This document shows, one piece after another, positions 26,381 to 33,907 of a DNA stretch of 64,000 bases. Source of the stretch: Pseudomonas sp. TCU-HL1 (GTDB taxonomy: Bacteria > Pseudomonadota > Gammaproteobacteria > Pseudomonadales > Pseudomonadaceae); contig NZ_CP015992.1 in NCBI RefSeq assembly GCF_001708505.1, positions 2,790,001 through 2,854,000 of the forward strand, written 5' to 3'. The position numbers and the translations under genes are program-made. Every line of letters starts with the position of its first letter. The first letter of the stretch is position 1. A model generated the notes under the pieces. That model was given only the letters and a program-made list of their open reading frames with translations, was not told the origin of the DNA and ran no database searches.

Positions 26381-26565
26381 CCTGACAATCGGTCGTTGAC
26401 ACCGAGACTGACAGCACTAGCCTCAATGTGTGGGAAATATTCCCACGCCAAGATGCTGACTGGTTCGAAAGGATAGTGCGGGACCGCAGTGGCCATTTCA
26501 TGCTGCAGGTATTGGTCGCGCTGGTTGGCTGGCCGCTTCAATGGGCGGACGGACATTAACTGGTT
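26381..26565 (+). repeat. duplicated promoter-leader segment, copy A
   Basis: The segment starting GTCCTGAcA and running through the promoter, operator and 5' leader matches 27649-27832 in order: GGTCGTTGACAC, GACAGCACTA, GTGGGAA-N3-TTCCCACGC, GACTGGTTC, AGGAT-N-GTGCGG, CGCAGT, CTGGTTGGC-N-GGCCGC and AATGGGCG. The leader is not a shared reading frame (copy A has an early stop), so the conservation is at DNA or RNA level. Confidence 0.65.
26396..26446 (+). promoter_or_regulatory. promoter with operator palindrome, copy ii
   Basis: -35 TTGACA (26396-26401), 16-bp spacer, -10 TAGCCT (26418-26423), operator GTGGGAAATATTCCCAC (26430-26446), drives the 26597 gene through a 150-nt leader. Confidence 0.7.
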
Positions 26566-26596
26566 AGTGTTTTCCTGTTTGCATGAGGACTGCATC

Positions 26597-27550
26597 ATGA
26601 ACAGCCAATGGGTTTTACCTGCCTCTGCGACACTCCCCATCGCCAAGAAATCCGCGCTGATGGGCGCCGGCTTGACAGCGCTTGTAACGTTTTCGTTCGG
26701 CCTGCTCAGCGAACAGGCCGAAGCCGCAAAGTCCGCGGGCTGCGACGGGGGTGGATTCTCCGTTTTGCTTCCCGGCGGAACCGTAAGCGGCGTACCCGAA
26801 ACAGTGGTACCCGCCGGTTCGGTTGGGACCAGCTTCCTGGTCCAGGGCAAGTTCGTGGAGTTCGAGGTTGACGCGGCCACACTGGGCATCCGCAACTACA
26901 CCCTGACCGGTGCGCCGAATCCGCAAGACATGACGGGTGGTGTGCTGACCACCATCTTCTCGAGCAAGGCACCCGATCACAGAGGGCTGGTGTTGAACGG
27001 GGACCTGACGGTCTCGCTTGACGGGCAGGATATCCTTATCGAGCGGAGCGGCACCGGTTTGGGCATGAAAATCCAGGCCAAGGACTGCGCCCAGGGCGGG
27101 ATCTTCCAGATGGAGCCGTCTCGCGCTGACGGCTCCACTACGGATATCACCCATGTGCTGGCACCCGGGGTGTTTTATTTCGATAACCCCAACTTCAGAA
27201 ACGTTTCACTACCGCTGTGCACCCCTCCGAACTTCACCCCCAGCTGCGCCCCGGTGCCGGTCACGCCACGGGTGAATTTCGCTAACGATCTCTCGGCCAA
27301 CTTCGTCGGCCGGGATAGCCCGCAGGTCGCCACCCGTATCAGCCAGTTCGGAGGCCTGACGGTGTGGCGCGTAGCCAGCGGCGGACGAATGGGCGGTGTA
27401 CTCGGCGAAGACGCGGTTGAAGTGGCTCCGCCGGCCACGAATTGCATCAAGAACTGCCAGGCGCAGAACCGTGTGCGCGGCAAGTTTCCGGTACTGGGTT
27501 TTCCCTTCCCAGTCCCCGACGCGAGCCGACTGGCACCACGCCTGCCGTGA
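26597..27550 (+). CDS. secreted hypothetical protein of the TetR-operator regulon
   Basis: 317 residues. An N-terminal hydrophobic segment (ALMGAGLTALVTFSFGLL) ends at AEAA, a likely signal-peptidase site near residue 44. The mature part is rich in beta-forming and Gly/Pro segments and has six cysteines, including CxxxC in NCIKNCQAQ near the end. I recognise no domain. The ATG at 26597 has GAGGA 8 nt upstream. It is transcribed alone behind promoter copy ii; another gene with the same promoter lies 320 bp downstream, so the two proteins are probably made together and act outside the cytoplasm. Confidence 0.75.
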   Translation: MNSQWVLPASATLPIAKKSALMGAGLTALVTFSFGLLSEQAEAAKSAGCDGGGFSVLLPGGTVSGVPETVVPAGSVGTSFLVQGKFVEFEVDAATLGIRNYTLTGAPNPQDMTGGVLTTIFSSKAPDHRGLVLNGDLTVSLDGQDILIERSGTGLGMKIQAKDCAQGGIFQMEPSRADGSTTDITHVLAPGVFYFDNPNFRNVSLPLCTPPNFTPSCAPVPVTPRVNFANDLSANFVGRDSPQVATRISQFGGLTVWRVASGGRMGGVLGEDAVEVAPPATNCIKNCQAQNRVRGKFPVLGFPFPVPDASRLAPRLP

Positions 27551-27648
27551 CGTGACACGTCCGGTTTGAGTCCGGAGCACCACCTCGTCGGCGCAATAGC
27601 CTCGGCGAGGTGGTTCGCTTTCCTCACCGTCAGCCCATGCGTGGTGTG

Positions 27649-27832
27649 TCCTGATAGCCGGTCGTTGACACTCGGGGTGACAGCACTAATCTCAAGTTGT
27701 GGGAAAATTTCCCACGCAACAATGCCGACTGGTTCAGAAGGATCGTGCGGAAACCGCAGTTGCCTGTTCGCTGCAGAGAGTTGGCCGCACTGGTTGGCGG
27801 GCCGCCCTAATGGGCGACGAGGTATTTACTGT
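27649..27832 (+). repeat. duplicated promoter-leader segment, copy B
   Basis: Counterpart of 26381-26565. The leader includes GGCCGCCCTAATGGGCG, which can fold as CGCCC-TAAT-GGGCG; copy A has a less perfect version (CCGCttcaatggGCGG). It ends about 40 bp before the start of the 27870 gene. Confidence 0.65.
27665..27715 (+). promoter_or_regulatory. promoter with operator palindrome, copy iii
   Basis: -35 TTGACA (27665-27670), 16-bp spacer, -10 TAATCT (27687-27692), operator GTGGGAAAATTTCCCAC (27699-27715), drives the glycine-rich protein gene. Confidence 0.75.
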
Positions 27833-27869
27833 TCGGAAGCAACCACGCAACTCCAAGCGGAGGTTCATC

Positions 27870-28478
27870 ATGCTCCTCAAGAAATGTTTGCTGGCTCTGG
27901 CAATTGGCGGAGTCCTGTCGGCATCGACGGTCCTGGTACCTGATTACATCGGTAGCTTCTCCAGTGTCTACGCCAAAGAAGGCGGTGGCGGCGGCGGTGG
28001 TGGTAGCGGCGGTGGTGGTGGCGGTCACGGCGGTGGCGGCAGTGGTAGCGGAGGCGGCGGAGGCGGCGGAGGCGGGCACGGAGGCGGCGGCAGTGGTGGT
28101 GGCGGAGGTGGCCACGGAGGCGGCCACGGCGGTGATGGAGGCGGTGATGGCGGCGGTCACAGTGGCGACGGAGACGGCGGAGGCCGCGGCAGCAATAGCG
28201 GACCTGGGAGCGCAAACAGCGGGCGTGGTCATGACAATGCCGCAGATCACGAGGCCGGTGGACCGCACGGCGTCGGTCACGGCGCGGATGACGGTGCCGA
28301 CCACGATGTAGGTGAGGCCCATGGCGTCGGTCATGGGGCGGATGATGGAGCCGACCATGACGTAGGCGAGGCCCACGGAGTCGGCCAGGGCGCGGATGAC
28401 GGCCCCGACCATGATGTCGGTGACGATCGTGGCGCGCACGCAGGTGGTGAGCCGGGCGACGACCGTTCCGGGACTTGA
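27870..28478 (+). CDS. secreted Gly/His/Asp-rich repeat protein
   Basis: 202 residues. A signal peptide (KKCLLALAIGGVLSASTVLV) is followed near AKEGG by about 90 residues of nearly pure glycine with interspersed Ser and His, then Asp/Gly-rich sequence, then about three 21-residue repeats built on HGVGHGADDGADHDVGEA. The many His and Asp side chains could bind metal ions; that is inference. No calcium-binding RTX nonapeptide is present. GGAGG lies 6 nt before the ATG, promoter copy iii upstream, and a strong terminator 20 bp after the stop: a single-gene unit. Confidence 0.8.
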   Translation: MLLKKCLLALAIGGVLSASTVLVPDYIGSFSSVYAKEGGGGGGGGSGGGGGGHGGGGSGSGGGGGGGGGHGGGGSGGGGGGHGGGHGGDGGGDGGGHSGDGDGGGRGSNSGPGSANSGRGHDNAADHEAGGPHGVGHGADDGADHDVGEAHGVGHGADDGADHDVGEAHGVGQGADDGPDHDVGDDRGAHAGGEPGDDRSGT

Positions 28479-28497
28479 ACTGTCGAGCCGGTCGTTC

Positions 28498-28526
28498 ACA
28501 AAACCCGGAGTTCCTCCGGGTTTTGT
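28498..28526 (+). terminator. strong hairpin terminator
   Basis: ACAAAACCCGGAG (28498-28510), loop TTC, CTCCGGGTTTTGT (28514-28526): perfect 13-bp stem whose descending arm contains the T-run. Confidence 0.9.
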
Positions 28527-28662
28527 GGCGCGGGGTTGATGGCGTAGCCGGTTGTTATGCTCTAAACGATGGAGGTGGATTTGCAGAGAATCTCGGGCGA
28601 AGCGCTGGGTGACCACTCAACGGCGCTTTCCCTCTCGGCACTGTTTTTGAGGAATGCCTTGA

Positions 28663-29517
28663 ATGCAATTACCCACTTTGCCTCCCTCTTTACTGTCGGC
28701 GCTGCAACATGTCATGCGCCCTTTAGTCAGGCTGATGCTCAAAAAAGGGGTCACCTATAACAGCTTTGCCGAGCTGCTCAAGGAGGTATTCGTCGATGTC
28801 GCCGAGCGCGAGTTTCGCCTGGGCGACAAGCCTCCGACTGACAGCCGGATAAGCCTGCTGACGGGGGTGCATCGCAAGGATGTGAGGCGCCTGCGGGCCA
28901 AGGCGACCGAGCAGGAGGCCAGCTTGCCCAGGGTCATTTCGTTTGGGGCTCACCTGGTCAGTGTCTGGCTCAACAATTCGCCGTTCTGCGAGAAGCCCGG
29001 TAGCCCGCTGCCGCTGGCTCGCCTGGCCAGCAACGGTGGCGAGTGTTCGTTTGATTCACTGGTGGCTCAGGTCAGCACGGACATCCGCGCTCGTGTGGTG
29101 CTGGATGAATGGCTGCGCCTGGGCATCGCTCGCATGGACGAGCAGGACCAGGTCCACCTGGAAACGATGGCGTTCATTCCGCAGCGTGGATTTGACGAAA
29201 AGGCCGCCTATTTCCGGCACAACCTCCATGATCATGCCTGCGCCGCCGTGTTCAACCTGACCGAAGCCGGAGAGCCTTTCTTCGAGCGTAGTGTCCACTA
29301 CGACAGCCTGTCTCCCGCCGCTGTTAGCCAACTGCGTGAAGCCGTGAAGGTTGAAGGCATGCAGGTGCTCATCGGCTTCAACCAGTTGGCTGCCGAGCTG
29401 GAGGAGCGAGACGTTCCGCCCCCCGAAGCGAGGCAACGCATCACCATCGGCCTTTACTTCTACGCTGAACCCAACCCACCCGCGATTTCCACCCCTCCCA
29501 AGGCCAGTTCGTCATGA
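28663..29517 (+). CDS. DUF6502 family protein
   Basis: 284 residues, cytoplasmic. The N-terminal part (LKKGVTYNSFAELLKEVFVD, then DSRISLLTGVHRKDVRRL) reads like a winged helix-turn-helix, so DNA binding is plausible. The middle and C-terminal parts have no recognised catalytic motif. The name DUF6502 is assigned from recall of this pattern and its usual DUF5666 neighbour. Its stop overlaps the next start by 4 bp (ATGA), implying translational coupling with the DUF5666 protein. Confidence 0.7.
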   Translation: MQLPTLPPSLLSALQHVMRPLVRLMLKKGVTYNSFAELLKEVFVDVAEREFRLGDKPPTDSRISLLTGVHRKDVRRLRAKATEQEASLPRVISFGAHLVSVWLNNSPFCEKPGSPLPLARLASNGGECSFDSLVAQVSTDIRARVVLDEWLRLGIARMDEQDQVHLETMAFIPQRGFDEKAAYFRHNLHDHACAAVFNLTEAGEPFFERSVHYDSLSPAAVSQLREAVKVEGMQVLIGFNQLAAELEERDVPPPEARQRITIGLYFYAEPNPPAISTPPKASSS

Positions 29518-30932
29518 ACACTGCCTCTCGCTTCCTGTGCGCCTTAGCTCTCCTGTGCGGCCCATTCCTGCCGCTGAGTGCAGCTCCCGTTTGCCTTGAA
29601 CCGGGCGGCATTGGCGGAACAGGGGCGGTTGCCACCGGCGGCATTGGCGGTACCGGTGCGCCCGCCGATAACGGCGGACTCGGTGGTACCGGCGCGCGCG
29701 CCGACAATGGCGGGATCGGCGGCACCGGGGCACCGGCCGACGACGGTGGAATCGGTGGTACGGGCATTGTCGGCACCATCACGGGCTTTGGTTCCATCTG
29801 TGTCAACGGCGTGGAAGTACATTTCGACAACAAAGTTGCGCTCAGCGAGAACGGCGTACCCGCCAGCAGTGACCAGCTGGCTATCGGTCAAGTCGTGGCG
29901 GTGGAAGCTGGGCCTTCGGCCCGCGGGCTACAGGCTCGCAGCATTGCGATCCTGCATGCCTATGAAGGTCCGATTACGAATGTGGCTGCTGGATCCGCCT
30001 CCATGCGCGTGATGGGGCAGCCTGTTCACTTCGCTTCGGGCGCTCGTGTGGCGGAAGGGCTGCGCATCGGTGAGCCGGTACGGGTCAGTGGATTGCGCAA
30101 TGCACGCGGCGAAGTCGTTGCCAGTCGGATCGATCGCGCGCCGAACCTGGCGCAGGCCAGCGCCATTGGCGCCATCGAACGGGCCGGTGACCTGCAGGGG
30201 CTGGCCCTCAGCAAGCCGCTGGCACCCAGTAACGAGGTCCTGGTTCGCGGGACCTGGAATGGCAGGCAGCTGAATGTTGTCCAGACCCGTAGCGACCCCG
30301 GCATGCCCTTCGCCGGACGGGTGCGTAACGCGCTGGTGGAAGGCCTGGTGCGCGCCCAGCAGGGCAATCGCATTGAAGTTGGTGGATTTACTGCCTATGT
30401 GGATCGCAGTACGGCCTATTCCGGCGGGCTGGCCGCCGACCTTGCAGTCGATCGACGCGTCCGGGTGAGCGGGGTATTCGGCAAAGGGCGCGATATCCGG
30501 GCCGCGCGTATCGAGTTCGCCCAGGAGCAACCTCCATCCTCCCTTCGGCAGGGCTCGGGACACCACGGCTCGTCTACGACAGAAACGGAGCAGCATGAAG
30601 AAGGGGGCTCCGGCCAGGACGGCAATGAGTCACGCGAGCGGACCGAGGATGGCGAAACGAGGGAGAGGATCGAGCGTACACAGGAGTCCGCCTCCGGCGA
30701 GCTGGAGCGGCGTGAGAGGATAGAGACACGCGAGTCCGATGGCCGTCTTGAAATACGTGAGCGGATTGAAATCTTCGAGAACGGTGTGCGGGTCGAACGG
30801 ATCGAGAGAATCGAGCGAATCGAACGACCGGACCGCGTTGATAAACCGGAGCGGGTTGAACGCATAGAGCGGGTCGAGCGACCAGAGCATGTTGAAAAGG
30901 TGGAGCGGGTCGACCGGTCCGGGCCCAACTAA
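29514..30932 (+). CDS. exported DUF5666 protein with GGIGGTG repeats and Glu/Arg tail
   Basis: 472 residues. Signal peptide ending near LSAAP, then five copies of a GGIGGTG-type motif spaced by about 13 residues (residues about 30-85). Repeated small beta domains follow (IVGTITGFGSICVNGVEV, ITNVAAGSASMRVMGQPV, VEGLVRAQQGNRIEVGG), the DUF5666 pattern. The last 120 residues are a charged tail of RERIE/VERIERIER units, likely a long helix. It sits outside the cytoplasm; function unknown. Coupled to the DUF6502 gene upstream. Confidence 0.78.
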   Translation: MNTASRFLCALALLCGPFLPLSAAPVCLEPGGIGGTGAVATGGIGGTGAPADNGGLGGTGARADNGGIGGTGAPADDGGIGGTGIVGTITGFGSICVNGVEVHFDNKVALSENGVPASSDQLAIGQVVAVEAGPSARGLQARSIAILHAYEGPITNVAAGSASMRVMGQPVHFASGARVAEGLRIGEPVRVSGLRNARGEVVASRIDRAPNLAQASAIGAIERAGDLQGLALSKPLAPSNEVLVRGTWNGRQLNVVQTRSDPGMPFAGRVRNALVEGLVRAQQGNRIEVGGFTAYVDRSTAYSGGLAADLAVDRRVRVSGVFGKGRDIRAARIEFAQEQPPSSLRQGSGHHGSSTTETEQHEEGGSGQDGNESRERTEDGETRERIERTQESASGELERRERIETRESDGRLEIRERIEIFENGVRVERIERIERIERPDRVDKPERVERIERVERPEHVEKVERVDRSGPN

Positions 30933-31122
30933 CGCCCGAACGTATCGCAGGCATAGACCCAAGCGCACAGCCAATAGCCGGCTAAGCTATGCAGGGCGAG
31001 CTGTCGCCCCAGCTCGTCTGGTCGGGGGAGTAGCGGTAACCGTGCGCTAGGGAGGTCCCATCGTCAGGCCAGTCAAGGATCGTCATGTGCATGTCGATGT
31101 CTGGATCGCAACGAGGTAAACA

Positions 31123-31875
31123 ATGAGAACCGCTTGCGTGACCTTGCCAGGCCTCTTGGCGTTCCTGGCCACACCAATCCTGGCCGAAGAGTTCACGGTT
31201 TCGACAGGGGTTGATTACTCGCGGGGGAGGTATGGAACTCCGACGACCAGTGAGACCTGGTATGTCCCGGTGATCGCCAAGTACGAAACCGGCCCCATGA
31301 TCTACAAATTGACCATCCCGTACCTGCGCATCACCAATCCCTCGGTGGGGCCGGATGGCGAACCTTTGTCGGGGGATTGCGGCAGCATTGAAAGCGGTCT
31401 GGGGGACACCGTGGCCAGTGCGGACTTTGCGTTGTTGGACGGCAGTCGGGGTGATGGGCTGATGGTGGACCTGATTGGCAAGGTCAAATTACCGACCGCC
31501 AATGAGGACCACTGCCTCGGAACCGGCAAGACCGATTACTCCGCCCAGATCGACCTCGTGCAGACCTTTGGCGTTATCAGCGGTTTTGCCACGCTCGGCT
31601 GGAAGAAATTCGGCGACCCCGCGGACTCTGATTTCCGCGATCCGATATTTACGTCGCTCGGACTGGTTAGCAGACTTGCGCCTGCAACGTCCGTGGGAGC
31701 GGTCTATGACTGGCGACAGAAGGTGAGCTCCGATGGCGATGAAACCCAGGAATTCACTCTGTTTCTGACCCAGAGGCTCAGCCCCACCTGGAAGGTCCAG
31801 CTCTATGCGCTCAAAGGTTTTTCCGATTCCAGCCCCGACTCCGGCGGTGGGTTATTGCTCAGCCATTCGTTCTGA
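31123..31875 (+). CDS. outer-membrane transporter-like beta-barrel protein
   Basis: 250 residues. Signal peptide (LLAFLATPILA), then alternating strands such as YKLTIPYLRITNPS, DLIGKVKLPTA, IDLVQTFGVISGFATLGW and a C-terminal LLLSHSF ending in Phe, as in outer-membrane barrels. It resembles the transporter/phenol MetA-like family. A fragmentary relative lies at 23009-23299, so the island once had two copies. It follows the DUF5666 gene by 190 bp in the same direction; a separate promoter cannot be excluded. Confidence 0.7.
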   Translation: MRTACVTLPGLLAFLATPILAEEFTVSTGVDYSRGRYGTPTTSETWYVPVIAKYETGPMIYKLTIPYLRITNPSVGPDGEPLSGDCGSIESGLGDTVASADFALLDGSRGDGLMVDLIGKVKLPTANEDHCLGTGKTDYSAQIDLVQTFGVISGFATLGWKKFGDPADSDFRDPIFTSLGLVSRLAPATSVGAVYDWRQKVSSDGDETQEFTLFLTQRLSPTWKVQLYALKGFSDSSPDSGGGLLLSHSF

Positions 31876-31904
31876 ATTGATTGCGATTGGAGGTGCCCAG
31901 GAAA

Positions 31905-32582
31905 TCAGATACTGCTTTGTATGGCTTCGATTCGCGTGTCGATCAACGGAGTGAACAAGGCATAGAGTTCGGCAGGCTGAAGAGTGGTTCGCTTTACGTC
32001 CAGCAGGTCATCGGTCAGGCGTGCCAGCGCCGTGCGAAGGGCCACGTCCGCATTCATCAGAAGGCGATCGTGCAGGTACTGCAGCTGGATGCGAAGCTCC
32101 AATGGGCAGTGTTGTTGGGCGGCCGCACGAATCGACAGGCCCCGCAGCCGGCCGAGTTCTTCGACTTGCCAGCAGCGCTCGGCGACCACCGGCGTCAGTT
32201 TCAGCAGGTGGCAGCGTTGCAAATCCAGGTGCTGGATGTGGGCAAGCAGGTTCTCCAGCAGGCGGCAGTGTCCGTCGAAGTCCTCTGGAGTACGCAGCAG
32301 GACTTGCCAGGCCCGGTAGCCTCCAGCGTCTCCCCAGGCACGCCAGGAGTGTTCCAGCTGGGCTTCAAGCTTCCGACGATTGTGTGTGGCCTCGCTGCTG
32401 ACCTGGCCACCTAGCGCACGATGACGCTGGACGCCCTGCATGAGCACCAGGCCCAACTGCAATATGGCGCTCAGCTCATCTCGCTTACGCTTGTGCCGGC
32501 GTCGATCGTCCAACTGCAGGGCCATGCACGCTGCGACCAGGGCGGCCAGAACGGCCAGTGCGGGCAGGGTCTGAATGATCAT
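31905..32582 (-). CDS. membrane-anchored helical protein paired with a chemoreceptor
   Basis: 225 residues: one N-terminal membrane helix (LPALAVLAALVAACMALQL), then a helical domain with LVLMQGVQRHRALGG, distantly like the QRER region of nitrate/nitrite-sensing (NIT) domains. No catalytic motif. Its ATG overlaps the stop of the chemoreceptor gene (32579-32582), so the two are coupled and may work as a sensor pair. The NIT comparison is weak and by eye only. Confidence 0.6.
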   Translation of the reverse strand: MIIQTLPALAVLAALVAACMALQLDDRRRHKRKRDELSAILQLGLVLMQGVQRHRALGGQVSSEATHNRRKLEAQLEHSWRAWGDAGGYRAWQVLLRTPEDFDGHCRLLENLLAHIQHLDLQRCHLLKLTPVVAERCWQVEELGRLRGLSIRAAAQQHCPLELRIQLQYLHDRLLMNADVALRTALARLTDDLLDVKRTTLQPAELYALFTPLIDTRIEAIQSSI

Positions 32583-33772
32583 GGCGTCGCTCCGCCTGTG
32601 AGTCGGGTGAGGTAGCGGGTCAGGTCATGCAGGTCATGGGTTTGCCTGCTTTGCACCTGCAGGCTTGTGCTGATCTGCTGCAGTTGTTCACCGAGGGACT
32701 GGTTCGCCTGGTGATGTTCGACCAGCGCCTGTTGCATGTTGTCGAAGCGCTGCAGATTTTCCTGGCTCTTGCGGGCCAGCCGGTCAAGGCTCTCGGCGAG
32801 GCTGTTGCTCTGCCCACTGCCACGCTCCAGCAGTTCGCGGTGATGCTCGACCTCCTTGCTCACCTGGTTAACGGCCCCTGCGATGGCCGTGGCCGCCGAG
32901 ATGATCTCGCGCGTGGTCTTGTCGGTAGCCGTTGCCATCTGCCGGACTTCATCCGCCACCACCGCGAAACCGCGACCTTGCTCGCCGGCACGGGCAGCCT
33001 CGATCGAGGCGTTCAGGGCCAGTAGCTGGGTTCGCCTGGCCAGATCCTGGATTCCTTGCACTGACTGCTCGACGAGTGCGGTGCCCTGCAGCAATTGCGT
33101 CACCGCGCGGGCGGTATCGCCCAGGCTGCTGCGTATGTCGGCCATCCCTGACCCCAGTTCCCGCGCCGCCCGGCATCCATCCTCTCCCTGGATATGCGCT
33201 GCGGCGAAATCCGACCGGGCGCTGTTGGCCATTTCGTCGACGCTGGCCAGGCTGCGTTCAATTTGTTCGCTGGCGGCCGCGATCATGTTCACCCGCTGGC
33301 TTTGCTCGCTGCCCTGGACATTGGCCTTTTGCGCCAGCTGCTCCAGCGCCTGGCTGGCAAAGCGCACCTCACTGTTCAGGCGATCCGTACCGCGCAGTCG
33401 TTCACTGCACGCGACCAAAAGCGCCGCCTCATCGTTGGCAGATCGGGACCGGAGCAGGCGCGCCAGTTCATCGAACCAGAATGCCTCGCTGCAGCGCTGG
33501 CGCACCTGATGCAGATGCAGGGAGAGGGCCAGGTAGAGCGTCCCCAGGACAAGCCCAAGGGCCATTACCGGCTGAGCTGCGTACGCGCAGGCCGCAGCGC
33601 CAAGTGCGGTACCGATGGGCAGCCACGCGCCGTCCTGAATGCGGGCAACCAGGGCGATACCTGGCTCGAATGGCAGACAGGGCATCCGTTGCCCAGGCGT
33701 TCGTTGGATGTCCCGAGTGAGTCGGGTCGCTCCATCGATAACAGGTTCACCGGAGTCTGCGAGATTGCTCAT
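32579..33772 (-). CDS. methyl-accepting chemotaxis protein
   Basis: 397 residues. Two adjacent membrane helices (residues about 55-90) with essentially no periplasmic domain, then a cytoplasmic signalling coiled coil. The highly conserved hairpin tip reads LNASIEAARAGEQGRGFAVVADEVRQMA. It would control a CheA kinase. The N-terminal region is too short for a ligand-binding domain, so the stimulus may come through its overlapping partner gene. The ATG at 33772 (MSNLADSGE) is preferred to the frame opening at 33874. Confidence 0.88.
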   Translation of the reverse strand: MSNLADSGEPVIDGATRLTRDIQRTPGQRMPCLPFEPGIALVARIQDGAWLPIGTALGAAACAYAAQPVMALGLVLGTLYLALSLHLHQVRQRCSEAFWFDELARLLRSRSANDEAALLVACSERLRGTDRLNSEVRFASQALEQLAQKANVQGSEQSQRVNMIAAASEQIERSLASVDEMANSARSDFAAAHIQGEDGCRAARELGSGMADIRSSLGDTARAVTQLLQGTALVEQSVQGIQDLARRTQLLALNASIEAARAGEQGRGFAVVADEVRQMATATDKTTREIISAATAIAGAVNQVSKEVEHHRELLERGSGQSNSLAESLDRLARKSQENLQRFDNMQQALVEHHQANQSLGEQLQQISTSLQVQSRQTHDLHDLTRYLTRLTGGATP

Positions 33773-33907
33773 GGTCGGATTCCCAGGTGGAGTGAAGGCT
33801 GTCCTTCGTTCAGGGTCGTGCTGCGTCCTTGCAACCTGGCAGGCCAGGTCGGTGTGGGGCGCAGGAGCCCGCACACCGATGGCCCACCAGTTACGGGCCG
33901 GGGTTCG

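Noticed and set aside
27566..27943. Short plus-strand frame through the leader of the glycine-rich gene
   Set aside because: The homologous leader in front of 26597 has a stop after eight codons, so the frame is not conserved.
27960..28440. CRISPR-like array in the repetitive DNA
   Set aside because: The repeats are codon-periodic parts of a glycine-rich and His/Asp-rich coding region, without unique spacers.
27807..28616. 269-codon minus-strand frame opposite the glycine-rich gene
   Set aside because: Its Ala/Thr-rich sequence is the complement of GGC/GGT codons; the plus-strand gene has a signal peptide, promoter and terminator.
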